Shown here in pieces: positions 47,701-59,898 of a stretch of DNA of 64,000 bases. The notes under the pieces were generated by a model. The model saw only the letters and a program-made list of their open reading frames with translations. It was not told the DNA's origin and did not search any database. The DNA is from Psococerastis gibbosa (taxonomy: Eukaryota; Arthropoda; Insecta; Psocodea; Psocidae). Positions within the stretch are counted from its first letter, which is position 1. The number at the start of each line of letters is the position of its first letter. The position numbers were made by a program, and so were the translations under genes. The DNA lies in NCBI GenBank assembly GCA_963971405.1, contig OZ020486.1:15275419-15339418 (forward strand), read 5' to 3'.

Positions 47701-48897
47701 ATGTAGGTAATATAATGAGAATGGGAGAATCTGTATTCTATTTTTAGTGGGTTCCTAATTGTAATTTTATACCCTCTAACAAGTCATCTATCGCAGGATA
47801 GGTGTAATCGTATTAGCAAACATGCATGGTTCAATCAATTAATACAATATAATGCATATAATAAACACTATATGAGAGAATAGTGAATAGTGAATAAACA
47901 CATTATGAGAATTAAAATATTGTGCCGACACAACCTTAATATGACAAATCCTTAAATTGTAAGTAATCCCTTATTAGTACTACACGACTCCTGCTGTCTC
48001 CTATGCTTTCTTTTGTCCAACCTGTCCCTCGGTCAGTCTTCCTCTGTCATCTAAAATTCATTTTGGGTCTATTTAATACCTCGGTTGGCGACGTCACAGA
48101 AAAGGCTGTCCGGTCCCTGCCATCTGCCATTCGCGGAAAATGTCAGTACTTTTGACAGCAGGCCCCACTGATACTCAGCTAGTCACCGCCGCGCCAGGTC
48201 TTCCATGAATTTGCCTAAAACTTTGTGCCGAAGGGGCAGAGGCTACCAGCATCTGACACTATCAATTGAAAAATATCCCATTATATGGGTATACATACTG
48301 TATACATACAGTCTCAATTTAAATCTACATAATGATATTACACAGGACACAGCGCCCATGCAGACAAGATTCATCACAAAACCTAGAAATAAAATCTCAT
48401 TGCTTTTCTACTATAAAAATTGATTAAACAATGAACCCATGAAAAAGTAATGGGATCACGGTAATGGTTGTGTTCGCTTATATTACTTTAAAAAAAACCT
48501 AATTGAAACACGACTCTGTTGGTGGCACAAAACCGAGGTAAATCTCTTTGGATCCGCATTAACAAAAACAAATACAAAATATCATTATGTCAACTATTTT
48601 AAAACTAATCTCCAAGCTAATGTCTTCTTTAGTTTGCTTATTAGTCATACTCTATGGGCAAGTGACTCTTCAAATATTTGTTGGCTTCACCAATTTGTGC
48701 AAGGGGTTCCAAGGTGCTGGCGTGACCAACAACATTCATTCAAACATGCAAAAGATTTAATTTTTACGGAATCACAACTTTTACTCCCGCCTTGATAATA
48801 GATTCATTATTTTTCTCCACATCTACTTTCATAGACGGTGTAGCTAGAGAAGTTTCATGCCCAAATCAAAATCATTAATTCTGGCCAATTTGAGTTA

Positions 48898-49262
48898 GGC
48901 GCCCATTCCACCGACCGGCTAGGGCTATTTACAAAAACGGTGACGTGGTAGCAGACATTCAAGACTTAGGTGGCGTTTCCACCGACCTCGCATTGCAGAA
49001 TGCAAATGACATTGACGGAAATTAGAATTTTTCTTTTTATAGAAATCTATTAAAATGTTTGTAGTTAACATATCCCATGACGCCATTTTTTAATTTTAGT
49101 TTGTTTGTGATTTTACTGTATGATCATTGATCAATTTTAACTATAAACATTTCCGTCAATTCTGCAATGCGAGGTCGGTGGAAACCCCGCCTAAGTCTTG
49201 AATGTCTGCTACCACGTCACCGTTTTTGTAAATAGCCCTAGCCGGTCGGTGGAATGGACGCC
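48898..49262. mobile_element. PIF/Harbinger-like nested 'twin' MITE, copy 3
   Basis: The third copy (365 bp), ends GGCGCCCATTCCACCGACC and GGTCGGTGGAATGGACGCC. Left flank TTA, right flank TTC. The inner pair of ends is present. A short deletion affects the right inner arm. It ends 160 bp before Wnt10 exon 3. Confidence 0.8.
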
Positions 49263-49423
49263 TTCGTAAGAGGTATAAATTAAAAATTAAAAATTTCTTC
49301 TTTTTGTCTTGATATTTTTGACTACTCTACAATTAATATTTCATGAGATAATTGATTTTTACACTCATAAGGCTTTCCCCCCATCCGATTGTCTCTTAAC
49401 GAACAAGTCTTTCTTTTTTTCAG

Positions 49424-49604
49424 GGTTCCGCGAGTCAGCGTTTGCTTACGCCATCACTGCTGCTGGTGTCGCGCACAGCGTAGCCCGCCACTGTAGCTCA
49501 GGCCGCCTGCTCGCCTGCGGGTGTAATCCTGACAGTTACCGACTGAGACACAAGTTTCCTAAAAAGCGAGGGCGAGGTCGGGGCCACTCCAAAAAGAGAA
49601 CGAG
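49424..49604 (+). CDS. Wnt10: Wnt10 exon 3
   Basis: Residues 95-154 plus two bases of codon 155. Acceptor after tttttttcag, donor CGAG|GTCAGT. It contains [20 protein letters not shown], typical of Wnts, and the Cys cluster [13 protein letters not shown] (Cys118, 126, 128). Then comes a compact, very basic linker (from Lys138: [16 protein letters not shown]) where other Wnt10s have longer, variable linkers. Joining to exon 4 gives Ser155 (AG|T). Confidence 0.95.
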
Positions 49605-51201
49605 GTCAGTCAGTCACAATTGTCAAGCCAAACTCCTCCCCAAAATAATTAATAGCCTTTAGTACCTACCAGAAGTTACCGCAACACAAACGGAGGGTGC
49701 TATAAAAATAGTGAAACCCAACAAAACAATAATACAAAGGTGGAGGTTTACAACTTTACAAGGCTCTTTGCTACTAACACCGCCATAAAGTGTTTTGTGT
49801 GGAACCTTATCTTTCTTTTGAATAACCTCTGTAATGTTTGAAGGAAATAGGTTAGATGATAAGTTTGTATGTAATATGGGTGGCATGAGGTGGGGGCGAG
49901 CCGCGGCAAGGGTGCTAATAGAACCTGGGTGGTCAACAACTTGCGCCACTCCTAAATCTACCTTATATTTTTCGTTGACAGCCTAAGATAATTAGAATTA
50001 TTTTGATTACAGCTTCTTTATACACCACCAAAAATGCCCATCTCCTTCTTTTCTTTTCTCACTGTGCAAAAAATTCTTACTTAGTACAGTTTCACGTATT
50101 CATATAAAAAAAAACACAACCAGTATCAGCTCACGCCATCGTCAAGTGCAGTTGAAAACAGAAAAAACAAAACGGTATCCAAGCTAAAACATAACACATT
50201 GTCAAGATACACACAGCGCCGCATAAAGTAAACAATTTTAGAAATAAACATTTAAATTTTAAACAATTACAAATGGTAGCGCTAACAAGGGAAGACTACT
50301 TAAAAGGTTATGTCATTAAGTAACGTTTTGTTTTTAACCATAGCTTGCCTAATCTCAATGGTTTCTAAATCGGTCTGCTGATGGGTCTTCTATCTTGTAA
50401 TAAATAAATAAATAAATAAATAAGGACTTTTTTTTGTTCTATTACTAAGCTAACCTAGCGGAGTTAGGGCTATAAAGCCCTCTCTTACACTCAACTAGGA
50501 AGACCCGCGACCGCCTGCTTTACATGCCCTCCGAAGCATGGCCAGAAAATGTAGGTAGTGTGGGACTCGAACCAACAACCTTTCGGGTGAAAGTCAGAGC
50601 CCGTACCACTACTTGCTTCAGGATCCACCAAGGTTGTATCCAGACATTCTGAAGGGAGGTTTCAGTCGATAGTACAAAATGTGAAAATACTCGGATGAAT
50701 CGTAGTAAAATCACGGTCCTATATATTCAACGTTCACAGTATAAGTAACTCTGCAAGGCTGCAAATAGGGGGTTCCCCCGGGGAAAATGTTTGGTAAAAT
50801 AATCGCGTAATAGTGGGGTCTCTCGCATTTTCATAGCAATAAGGTGTAATATAAACTGCAAACAGACGGACCCGGTGAAATGGTAAACAAATATAGGGCT
50901 GACATTGGGGCGTTTATTGTTTACACTTAACCCATCAAGACTTAATGGGATGAGCCTATAACAGGTGCGTGATGGTCACCCCTGGAGATTTATTTTTTAT
51001 ATACAGTTGCAAAATTATATGGTCTTACGCATTTTGAACAAAAAAAATATTTTTACTGGGGAGGGGGGCTGAAACAGGATGACCCGACCCCCCCCCCCCC
51101 CCCTCTGGGTACGACCAATCTAGACTGGCATTGCCGCTAACGTCAAATATATTTATATTCAGACGGAAATAGTCTGTTACTGGGTTGTTTCTTGTTTTCA
51201 G
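49605..51201 (+). other. Wnt10 intron 3 (1.6 kb)
   Basis: Donor GTCAGTCA, acceptor cttgttttcag. It contains SINE-A copy 3 at 50398-50612 and hAT-MITE-like debris at 50755-51115 (ccccggggaaaatg, tcttacgcattttga, a C-run at 51089-51103). Nothing was seen in 49605-50395. Confidence 0.9.
50398..50612 (-). mobile_element. SINE-A, copy 3
   Basis: On the + strand: (AAATAAAT) tract, ctattactaagctaacctag, agggctataaagccctctc, gaccgcctgctttacatgcc, then gggactcgaaccaacaacc (minus-strand B box) and the tRNA-like head up to cgtaccactactt. It is the best-preserved of the minus-strand copies. Confidence 0.85.
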
Positions 51202-51376
51202 TTCTCCAGCTTCGATAGCACAAGAAAAGAAAAGCTCCAGTCGCTGGAAATGGGGCGGTTGTTCGCACAACGTTGACTTTGGCATAGATTTCTCCCAAAG
51301 TTTCTTAGACCTACGAGAAAAAATTGGAGACATCCAGTCGAAGATAAATCTGCACAATAATGAGGCTGGACGTTTG
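51202..51376 (+). CDS. Wnt10: Wnt10 exon 4
   Basis: Last base of codon 155 to Leu213. Acceptor cttgttttcag, donor TTG|GTAAGT, phase 0. After a short Ser/Lys linker it encodes SRWKWGGCSHNVDFGIDFS and FLDLREKIGDIQSKINLHNN. These are among the strongest indications that the gene is Wnt10 rather than another Wnt. It holds Cys175 and ends in NEAGRL, the Asn-Asn-xx-Gly-Arg block found before the lipid hairpin in all Wnts. Confidence 0.97.
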
Positions 51377-51559
51377 GTAAGTATACGAGCATGTTAGTGG
51401 GGGATAGCCTATATTTTTATTTATGTTAATTCTCAAAGTTATTAGTGTTTGGTCCGCTCAATTTATAGAGGACTATTTCATGCATAGTATATGGCAAACT
51501 TTTTAGTATTGGTGCAAGGGGTTTTCCGTGAAACTGAAAATAAACAGAAATTTTTCAAA

Positions 51560-52345
51560 TTTATTGAAAAAATTATAACAGCCAAAATAGACGCTGCATT
51601 GAACAAGCTCGAAATGTCTTCAGCAAAATGCAGAAAATACTTCGGTGCCGTCAATTTCGGGCTGTCAATTTAGAATGGTGAAACGTTATGTGTTTCCAAT
51701 CGTTACATAAGGGATAAGTAGAACAAAATCAGTGCATTTGATATGTGGATTTACAGACCAATGTTGAGCATATCTTGGAAAAATCGCGAATGGATAAAGA
51801 GTTGCTGCTAACGGTTAAGAAACTGAAACCTAACACACTTCGGCCATGCGATGAAGAAAGAAAAATATCGCCGTCTGCATATCAGAGTACTACGTTTTCA
51901 AAGGCGTTTTTTTTATGGACCCAGGCCTACTTAAAATAGTGGCCCATAGGTCCCTTGTCCGATGCCAACAACGCCATGTATTTCGGACATTATTTTGTAT
52001 TGTTTCCGTATGCATTTTTGGCCATTGGCAAACGGGTATAAGTTCTCGGTGTCAACCTACACCGCCTGCAAGTGATAATGGACAACCTCGGACAAGCTTA
52101 CCATTGACGCAATGAAACAGGTGAAAGCATGACTTAAGCAATTACAGATACGAGTCTTGTATATCATAATCCAATCATAATCCTCCCGGCAGAAGAAGAA
52201 TAGGGTGAGTGAAAAACATGAGGCAGTGTTTGGCTTTAGCCAAAGCACTACTTCCCTTTTCCGAGCAGCAGTGTCAAAGGTACAAATTGCTATGACGATG
52301 ACCATGGCGAATCTTCGCCAGAAGAGGCACATGACGAAAAAGGAG
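51560..52345 (+). pseudogene. LINE ORF2 3' region with repeat C inside
   Basis: Decayed ORF2 pieces: ARNVFSKMQK, AFDMWIYRPMLSISW (in shifting frames), ELLLTVKKLK at 51590-51890. After repeat C (51893-52145) the LINE resumes at 52180 with a GRRR-like block and LFRAAVSKVQIAM, ANLRQKRH, ending gacgaaaaaggagaag. It is the same family as 35335-35735 and 15190-15312, with multiple stops. Confidence 0.7.
51893..52145 (+). repeat. Interspersed repeat C, copy 3
   Basis: From aaggcgttttttttatggac to gcatgacttaagcaattaca. It matches 16033-16260 over its whole length. It splits a LINE fragment, so repeat C moved after the LINE inserted or is part of a rearrangement. Confidence 0.65.
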
Positions 52346-53774
52346 AAGATTTATAAACTTAAGACATTTGCCTATTGAATCCGCTCTTTGCCCCTGCTGT
52401 GAACATGGTATCCAGCTATGAAAGGTCGCTCCAGTTTGTATGTTTTGTAAGGTGATGAAGATATCAGTATGTCACCACGGGAGGGTTGCTTTGTTAAGCC
52501 CCCAGCGCCATGCGGTCTTTTAGCCAGCCTGCTGACCCGTAGGGTGCCCTATCCACAGCTTCTACCGTACCATTGTAAAGCCCTCTTTTGGCGATAATGA
52601 CCCGGAGACCACCGTCAACTATGACCATTACGAACTTCATTAGGGATTTACAGGTAAACTGCAATAAATTATTATTAGTCATACTTCTTGTAACTTTGTT
52701 TTTATTAACGTCCCTTATGGGTTTTTCATTTACACGAGAATGGGCAAGGTGCAGAACATAAAAACTCCTGTCCTTAGTAGTTCAACGCAGGGAGTGCGCA
52801 CTATTGTGTTGCCGTGTTCCACCCCGCATTGGAGTTGTTGTTGAGACCTCCCAACTCCTCATGAGAACTGAATGAAATGGAGAAGAGTAAAGAATACTAC
52901 TATAGAATACTTAGAATAGTTTGAGCCAACCATAAGCTAACTATATTAATAGTAACCAAAAGATAGTTGACATTAGACAAATCGTCGTGGATGGAACCGT
53001 GACTTGGTTGTAAAAAAAATTTGTTTGCATCACCTTTTCAATATCTTGTATTAATTTTAGAAGGAAACTGAAGAAATGTGCTTTGTAGATAGCTCGAAAC
53101 ATTTTATGAAGCTCCGTTTTCTATATCAATATTCCAATATCTGTAGTTTATACTTTATACTAATATTATAGAATAATTTCATAGTACAATAATATTGTTA
53201 TGCAAGGGATTATAATATATAGTACTATAAATACTCATTTATTTGTGAATACAAGTTTAATTTAACGTGGAGTGAACCGTTCCCCTTTCTTTTCATTGGT
53301 TATAACAACAACATACGAATGGTTAATTTAAAATATAATAATCCCAATTTCCATTACTTTTAAATTTAAAATAAAATAAAAATCGCTGCGCATCACATGT
53401 TCTGCGTATTTGACAAGTGGTTTGTACGAGCACTTTGCCCGTTTGGTTTTCGTACGTACTCGTGATGCAGTTTTACCTATGGGCATTGTGTACGCGTGCA
53501 CACAGCCCCCCCCCCCCCCCCAATATCGACATACAGTATTTACACAAAATATAATTTTGAAATGTTTGCCATAAGTAAAACATAATTTAGTTTCAGAAAT
53601 TGAAGAAATTAAAGCAAAATTAGGAAAAAACATTTGAGTTGCCTTTTTGTCATGACCCCCCCCCCCCCATAAATTTTAAAAAGGCCCGCCAAATGACAAC
53701 TTAATTTTTTAAACATGAAATATGGAAAGTGTTATAGTATAATACTTCGGTAAATTGTTTCGTTTTCGATCTGC

Positions 53775-54170
53775 GGCCTGATCATGGCGACTATAATACC
53801 GGGGGTCAATATAATACCCTGGTATCAGGCGCGGATCTAGAATGAGACCAAGGAGGGGGTTAAGATTAAATACGAAAAAAATTTGAAATATTGGGGTTAT
53901 ACGGATTTTCAGAGCAATAAGGGCACAAGGGGGACCCGGGGTTCTCTCCCGGGAGAAAATTTGTGAAAAATAGGAATGAAATAGTGGGGTTTTACGCATT
54001 TTGAGGAACCTAATGGGGGGGGGGCTCCCATATCCGTTGATCCGCACCTGCCTGGTATTAAAAAGTAAATGTAAACAAGATAATTTTACAATGGAAAGTG
54101 CTACTCAAAATTTGTTTATTTACAGTTTTAACCCCGGGAGTAAGTTAATACCAATTGCCATAACCGGCCC
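53775..54170. mobile_element. Palindromic MITE (CAGCCTGATC type), copy 3, split by a hAT-like MITE
   Basis: Left end gcggcctgatcatggcgacta with ataataccgggggtc. The interior tggaaagtgctactcaaaat is shared with 2532-2683, and there is a decayed right end (aataccaattgccataaccg). It is interrupted at 53826-54050. Confidence 0.7.
53826..54050. mobile_element. hAT-like MITE (CAGGCGCGGATC type), clean nested insertion
   Basis: A 225-bp element with ends CAGGCGCGGATCTAG and GTTGATCCGCACCTG. An exact 8-bp duplication, cctggtat, lies at 53818-53825 and 54051-54058. It contains one copy of the gggttttacgcattttgag unit that is doubled in 18291-18615. Confidence 0.95.
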
Positions 54171-55398
54171 ACTCGCCCACTGTTGTATCTACCAATCGGA
54201 ATTGTTCGGAAACACTAAATCAGTTACTTCAATCAAATACCCTATTGTTTTTATTCTCAGTATATACCCGAGGCGGCATTTTGAGGGATGACCCTCCCCA
54301 AAATAAAAAGATGTGTCCGCCACCGATCCAATGGTATATTAAAATCAAAATTAATGTCAATGGTTCCAAACTGCAAGGAGTAAAAGAGATAAGAAACAAT
54401 CAGTCCAAATTTAATATATCGCACGTCAACTGAGGCCAGTTGCAAGAGCAGCTCTCTTCTAGTTTGAAACTCGTTGGTATTATAAGACATTGACAGTTGC
54501 AATGATGTAGACCCACCGGAGCGTTGTCGAGCTGTCCGTACTACATGTTGTCGGCCGGCCGTGACCATGGCTTTGCTCGTGAGGTGGGAACAGTGCTCTA
54601 CCAGACTATGTGTCCAATAATACGAAGGCACTTAGTCCAAGCCCATGGCTTTGATTGGCCAGGTACCACGTGGGAGGTTGGGGGTATTTCATCACCGAGC
54701 CGGACCTCCAGCCTGACTCTCCACTCGCCAAATCCTTTCCAAAGTTCAGCCTCCACAACAAAGCCGGGTCCCCACTAATTGGATAAATAATGAGACCGTT
54801 GTTGAAAGTCATTGCAACGAGTGCGTAGCTATAGACAACGTCGTCATGAATATGGATTGGCCTAATTTCATTGTCATGGGAACCCGATGACTTGGCCTAT
54901 TGTCCGCATTAGGGGGAGATCGTTCCTCAAAGTCTGGGCGAACATTACAATAGGCAGTAAAGGGGCATCGAATTGCGAAAATTGTCTGAATTCCACTGAC
55001 ATGGGAACTCAATGACTTGGCCGTTTTTTTTCCTTTATTGGACCATTCTATTGAACCGTTTTCAGGGTCAAAATTAATCGTAGCCATGGGGACAATCAAG
55101 GAAAATTTAACTCTTAAATTTCCTATAATGAATTTTTCATACGAATTCGTTAAAAGTACTATTGTAGTGTAGCAGTTGGTTGCTTGCGTACGAGCTTTTA
55201 CTCATTGCGATTTGCAGACTGTAGATTTAGGCTAAAGAAGTAGGTAGTGGAAGCATTATTAGGCAAATTAGGTATGCAATATTGCAGTCAGCAGGGGCGT
55301 AGATTTACTATAAATTAATCCAAAAGTAGAGAATATAAATATTTTACTGAATAGCATACAGCAGGTCTGAGAGTATAGAAAAGGAAAATCATATAATA

Positions 55399-55912
55399 GG
55401 GGTCTTCACAGTGTTGGTGTTATCGAGTTAGATGTGCTATCCAAGTTAACAAACAATCGTGAGTGTACCTCGGGAGTGAGTTATCATGATATATTTAACA
55501 GGGTAAACAATTCGTGGTTGTAGTCAGACGTTCGTGGCACGGTTTTAAAGAAAGTGGCAGAAATGAGTGCAGAACTCTATTCTAGTGCCACATTTGTTTA
55601 TATTTTTTGTTCATTTTGGTTATTATAATTTTAAGTATTTACGGTAATTGCTTGTGATAATAGATTATACAAATAAATTTAAATAGTACAAATTTTTAAA
55701 CGCGTGTTTGAAATCAATCAACAAAAACAAAGATGGCGGCGGTCAAAACTAAGCTATCGATCGCATCGCAAGCTAAATAGCACGTTAACCAGCTTGAAAG
55801 TGCGTTTAGGATAGCACGCTGGTTAGTTTGGTTATCGGGTTATCGGTGTGTTAACATGATATAACACACTTAACTAGGTACAACTCGATAACACGAACAC
55901 TGTGAAGACCCC
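55399..55912. mobile_element. 514-bp element with ~34-bp inverted ends and TA flanks
   Basis: Left end GGGGTCTTCACAGTGTTGGT and right end (complement) GGGGTCTTCACAGTGTTCGT, continuing through gttatcgagtt on both sides with one mismatch. TA flanks both ends, compatible with a Tc1/mariner-type duplication. The interior has gctatcc..gttaac and ggttatcgg..gtgttaacatg motifs but no coding frame. Confidence 0.8.
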
Positions 55913-55964
55913 TATTGTACTAAAGTATATAACATTACACACGTATGTAGCATATGGATACAAC

Positions 55965-56110
55965 CAAGGTCGTGCCCAGGTTTTTGTTTGGGGGAGGGGG
56001 GTAACGTATCTTATTAATGAAAGTCCATTATTCTATCCAGTGAAAAGTCCTTTTATTTCGGACGGGGTCTGGACCCCTTGGACCACCCCCCCCCCCTGGG
56101 CACGGCCTTG
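55965..56110. mobile_element. hAT-like MITE (CAAGGYCGTGCCCAGG type), clean insertion
   Basis: A 146-bp element with ends CAAGGTCGTGCCCAGG and CCTGGGCACGGCCTTG. An exact 8-bp duplication, gatacaac, lies at 55957-55964 and 56111-56118. A C-run precedes the right end. A truncated relative lies at about 20131-20280. Confidence 0.95.
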
Positions 56111-56831
56111 GATACAACACTCATGTAAGATGGTGAAGGGGCTAATAAACAATTTTTAAATTCACATTTTAGATGCAAATATTAATTTAATTAAGTTTAA
56201 AAAATTAGCAGTAAACTGCAGGGTACCTTATTAAAAAAAAATCTATAGATGAAACCAGATTTGTCATTAATTAGCAATGTAATTTCAATCTGCTAATTTT
56301 TCACATCAATGGGTGGGTCGTAATATAGCCAAATTAGCTCTTAGCTGCTACCACATTAAAGTCATTTAACATGTGCAGGCCTGTATTCCTGTATTTGTTG
56401 CTGCCATGTCCGCTTTAGCTGTCTGCTGTACATATTAAATCATTAAAGAAATATTTCTCTCCGCCGCTGCCCACGCCCACTGCTATTGCTGGACACAAAT
56501 TCAGAGCAATACACAACTTTTTGCAAATCTATGTATCTAGAATACAGTTTACAGTAGAGACAACGTAAGTTTACCTTTTTGCTAGGTGCGACATACACAT
56601 GTTTTCAAATAAAATGATTGCTTTCGTAAGACCCCCTGCACGCTTTACTAGAGGGTCTTTTAAAAACTCGAAAAAGAAAAAGCAAATAGTGGATAATATA
56701 TTTATTTAAAAAAAACAGTATATTCAGATTAAGTTAATCCCTTCTAATTTTCCAAACCTGAAGTAACTCCTATACTAATACAATTGCTATGAATAAATAT
56801 GGCCCATAAATCCACTTCTTATTCTTTCTTA

Positions 56832-57053
56832 GGGCCGGTACACACCGATGATTCGGCCGCCAGTCACCGATGAGAAATTTTCCACGGGAACAAATCCTGG
56901 CAAAAGCACAGTCTACTGCAGCAGATTGTAGCTGCAATTAACCAGCGACAAGCTACCCACAAAAATCTGCAGTTTTGCACCATTTCCCGTATACTCCTAT
57001 GACAAATTTCTCAGCGGTTCACTAGCGACCGAATCGTCCGTGTGTACCGGGCC
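56832..57053. mobile_element. PIF/Harbinger-like MITE (GGGCCGGTACACAC type)
   Basis: A 222-bp element starting GGGCCGGTACACACCGATGA and ending with a near complement (CGTCCGTGTGTACCGGGCC). An exact TTA duplication lies at 56829-56831 and 57054-57056. It is non-coding. Confidence 0.9.
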
Positions 57054-57598
57054 TTAGTTTCAATGACACATTCATTCATAGGAGTCTTATGTTTTTCGGC
57101 ATACTCATTGTCCGGGGCGCGTTGTTCTTAACTGCCATTAGCGCCTGCATTTTTTCTTCGGATTCCTCCAGCATATAGATCATTAGAGAGTCTTCCCACC
57201 GTGTCCGAGGACCCGAAAATATGGGGCCATACAGTGAGGCGAGTCCAATTCTGGACGGGAGTGTCATCCTGGATATAGAAGGCAGCAAAAAGTGATCATC
57301 ACGTATATTTCAATTGTGGGTATTGAGATGCCAAGCCGGTTATTAGATGGCATGGCAATACCTCTCCCGGTTATTAGCCCATCTATCGCACCTGGAACGG
57401 TGCGGGGGCACAATTATAGGCTGGGAAAAGCTTTATACCCATGGCTAGCAAGTATTCTCTTCACTTCGGTAGTGTTCAGTCTTCTTCAATCGAGCACTTA
57501 ACAGAATATCTTTTGTGATGGGTTATTTTATTAATGTAACACATTGAATTACATTATTAGTATATTGTATTATATTAATGACCTATAAACCAAATGAC

Positions 57599-57738
57599 GG
57601 TGAATAGGGTCAGGGTGGTGGGTGGTGAATAGGGTCAGGGTGGTGGGTGGTGAATAGGGTCAGGGTGGTGGGTGGTGAATCGGGTCAGGGTGGTGGGTGG
57701 TGAATAGGGTCAGGGTGGTGGGTGGTGAATCGGGTCAA
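57599..57738 (+). repeat. 25-bp G-rich minisatellite, ~5.6 copies
   Basis: The unit is tgaat(a/c)gggtcagggtggtgggtgg. Copies are near identical, with the variable base reading A, A, A, C, A, C in order. Several G3-G4 runs per unit could form G-quadruplexes on the transcribed (+) sense strand. Confidence 0.95.
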
Positions 57739-59183
57739 AGCTGTGGCGTGCAAGGGTAGCACTCAACGGCTAAAACTAACACTAAAACTAATTTCGACTG
57801 AACCCCCCCCCCCCCTCCCTCTCCGAATTCCTAAAATTGGTAAGAACCAAACAAATGCAGGGTCGTGGGTCCTGAAACCAGAGGGGAAGCAGGTCTATAG
57901 GTGTACAATCTCACCGAATCTAACCGAAACTCGACAAATACAACCCAAGCAATTTTACTATTTGAGTTGCCTATTATAGCAAAAGCAATCCTGTCCACCC
58001 AGGTCGATTTTTCAGAAACCGCAAAAAACTGCTGTGCCGCAACGCCATGAGGTGTAGCATTACAGTTTTTAATGCTAATTTTAACAGTATTAGAATTGCT
58101 TTTGCGTCGCAACATCTGATTCATCGGATAGAGTATTGAAAAATAAAAATAAAATGGTGCGAGTATCTCAAAACTGAAAAAAATGGAGAGGATTGCTTTT
58201 GCTAATAGGCAACTCATTTTGCATTGGCATGAATCACAATATCAACACTTGACTCAGATCATCACACTGTGATACTATTTTAGTCATTTAACTTTTAATA
58301 ATTTCCCTATAGCTTTTAAAATTCAAGCAGTAAAATTTTGAATGTAAATCAAAATAAATATTTCGGCAATTTTTGTTTACACAAACCCGGCATAACAGTA
58401 ATCCTAACTTATATAGCATAAAATATGCTTAATTGCGAATTTATATAACTGGGGATACGATACCATAACATTTTATGTACCATTTTGTGACACTTCCCCA
58501 AATTGAAAGAAACACACTATATCACGCCCCAACAGTTATTTATACTTCATTCTTTGGTCGTTGCTGGATCATGGCTGAAAGAAGCAAGAGCATAAGTAAT
58601 GTAGGCAATGTAACATTTCTCCCTCACAATCTGGACCTCAGACGTTCGTTTTCGTCAATATTCCACAAGGATAGCTTTCTATTACATAGGCGCATAACAC
58701 AATAATACACCGTAAGCTCGTTCTCTCTGAAATTCCCATTTTAATATATAAAAGTAGGGATCAAGAAGGAAACTAGCCACCAGTCAAACAACACCCACAT
58801 CTTGTAAATACTTCAAAGGTGTCCCAAAGATTCTTAGACACTCCCTAACTCACTTGCTCAAGCCGTATTTTATTTATAATCAACTTTACGTCTTATTAAG
58901 GCATTCTAAATCGAATTTTTAATATATGTTTGAGGACGGTCCGGCAGATGAGTTGTGATTCGTGGCTGGAGGCGCACAGGGACCACCCGCATCCACCCAA
59001 TCAGAGGCCTGCAATTACCACATGCATGGTATCAGCCTAACCTCTCACCTGGACCTCTGACGTCACGGCCAGTAACTGGGCAATGGGTTGCGCCTGCGCG
59101 TTCACGATTAGGCAATCATGCACTATTGGTCAGGACATAATATAGAGTAGTATGGTATTGACTCCGAATTTCACAATTGTTAC

Positions 59184-59335
59184 ATTTTCTGGCTGCGCTT
59201 CAGAGGGCATGTAAAGCAGGTGGTCCCTGGCATTTCAAGTTGAGTGTAAGGGTGTAAAACTTGTTGTGTAAAAAGCGGGTTAATCCCTTAGGGCCCTTCT
59301 TTATTACAATGCTTAAGTCTTAGGAAGAAAAAAAA
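59184..59335 (+). mobile_element. SINE-A, copy 4 (diverged, 5'-truncated)
   Basis: Plus-strand attttctggctgcgcttcag, agggcatgtaaagcaggtgg and aagttgagtgtaag match the post-tRNA part of the other copies. The tRNA-like head is missing and the tail is altered. Confidence 0.65.
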
Positions 59336-59707
59336 TGTAACAATGTATAAATGTAATGTATTGTATTGAAGGAAATAAATAATTTTCTTATCTTATCTAG
59401 TTTATGGATAAAAATTTATTTATTTATTTCAGTGTAGGGGACGTAGGTTTCGACATCACCGAAATTTATTGCTTGACCGTGATTCCGCATTTATATTTTA
59501 GTTTTAGTTTTGAATGTATTGTTCTTTTGGTTATGCATACGAGAGAACTCAATTTGTAGATTTAGGGATCGTCCAAACAAAGTTGGATAAAGTATCAAGA
59601 AACCTGACAGTTAGCTGGTTTCTCATTTGCCTCATTAAACCCAATAGTAGTGCCACTAACTCGTAGTTTGACGGCTTACGAAACGTAACTTAAGCGTGCA
59701 TTTAAAG

Positions 59708-59898
59708 CAATGGCGGATCCACGGGGAGGGGGGGGGAGGGGAGTCATGACCCCCCCTTTAATAAGTAAATTTTTAAGATACCTAGTAAAAAAAAAAAATT
59801 GAATAAGACTCAACTTTTCAACAAAAAAATTACCCTTAAAACTTACAAAAAGCTTGTGACCCCCCCCCCCCCTAAATTTTCTTCTGGATCCGCCCTAG
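59708..59898 (+). mobile_element. hAT-like MITE (family 1, copy 3)
   Basis: A 191-bp element with ends CAATGGCGGATCCACGG and TTCTGGATCCGCCCTAG. Flanks atttaaag (59700-59707) and ttttaaag (59899-59906) match at 7 of 8 bases. The interior matches 149-324, including ttgaataa.actcaa and gtgacccccccc. Confidence 0.9.

Larger units (their letters stand above)
41579..49423 (+). other. Wnt10 intron 2 (7.8 kb)
   Basis: Donor GTAAGTCA, acceptor tttctttttttcag. It contains repeat E (43222-43345), two hAT-like MITEs near 44300-44850, a 559-bp inverted-repeat element (47142-47700) and the third nested MITE (48898-49262). Nothing further was recognised in 41579-43200, 43350-44300, 44850-46930 and 47710-48890. 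A CAGGGGCGGGCCCAG end at about 46940 looks like half of a hAT-type MITE. Confidence 0.85.
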
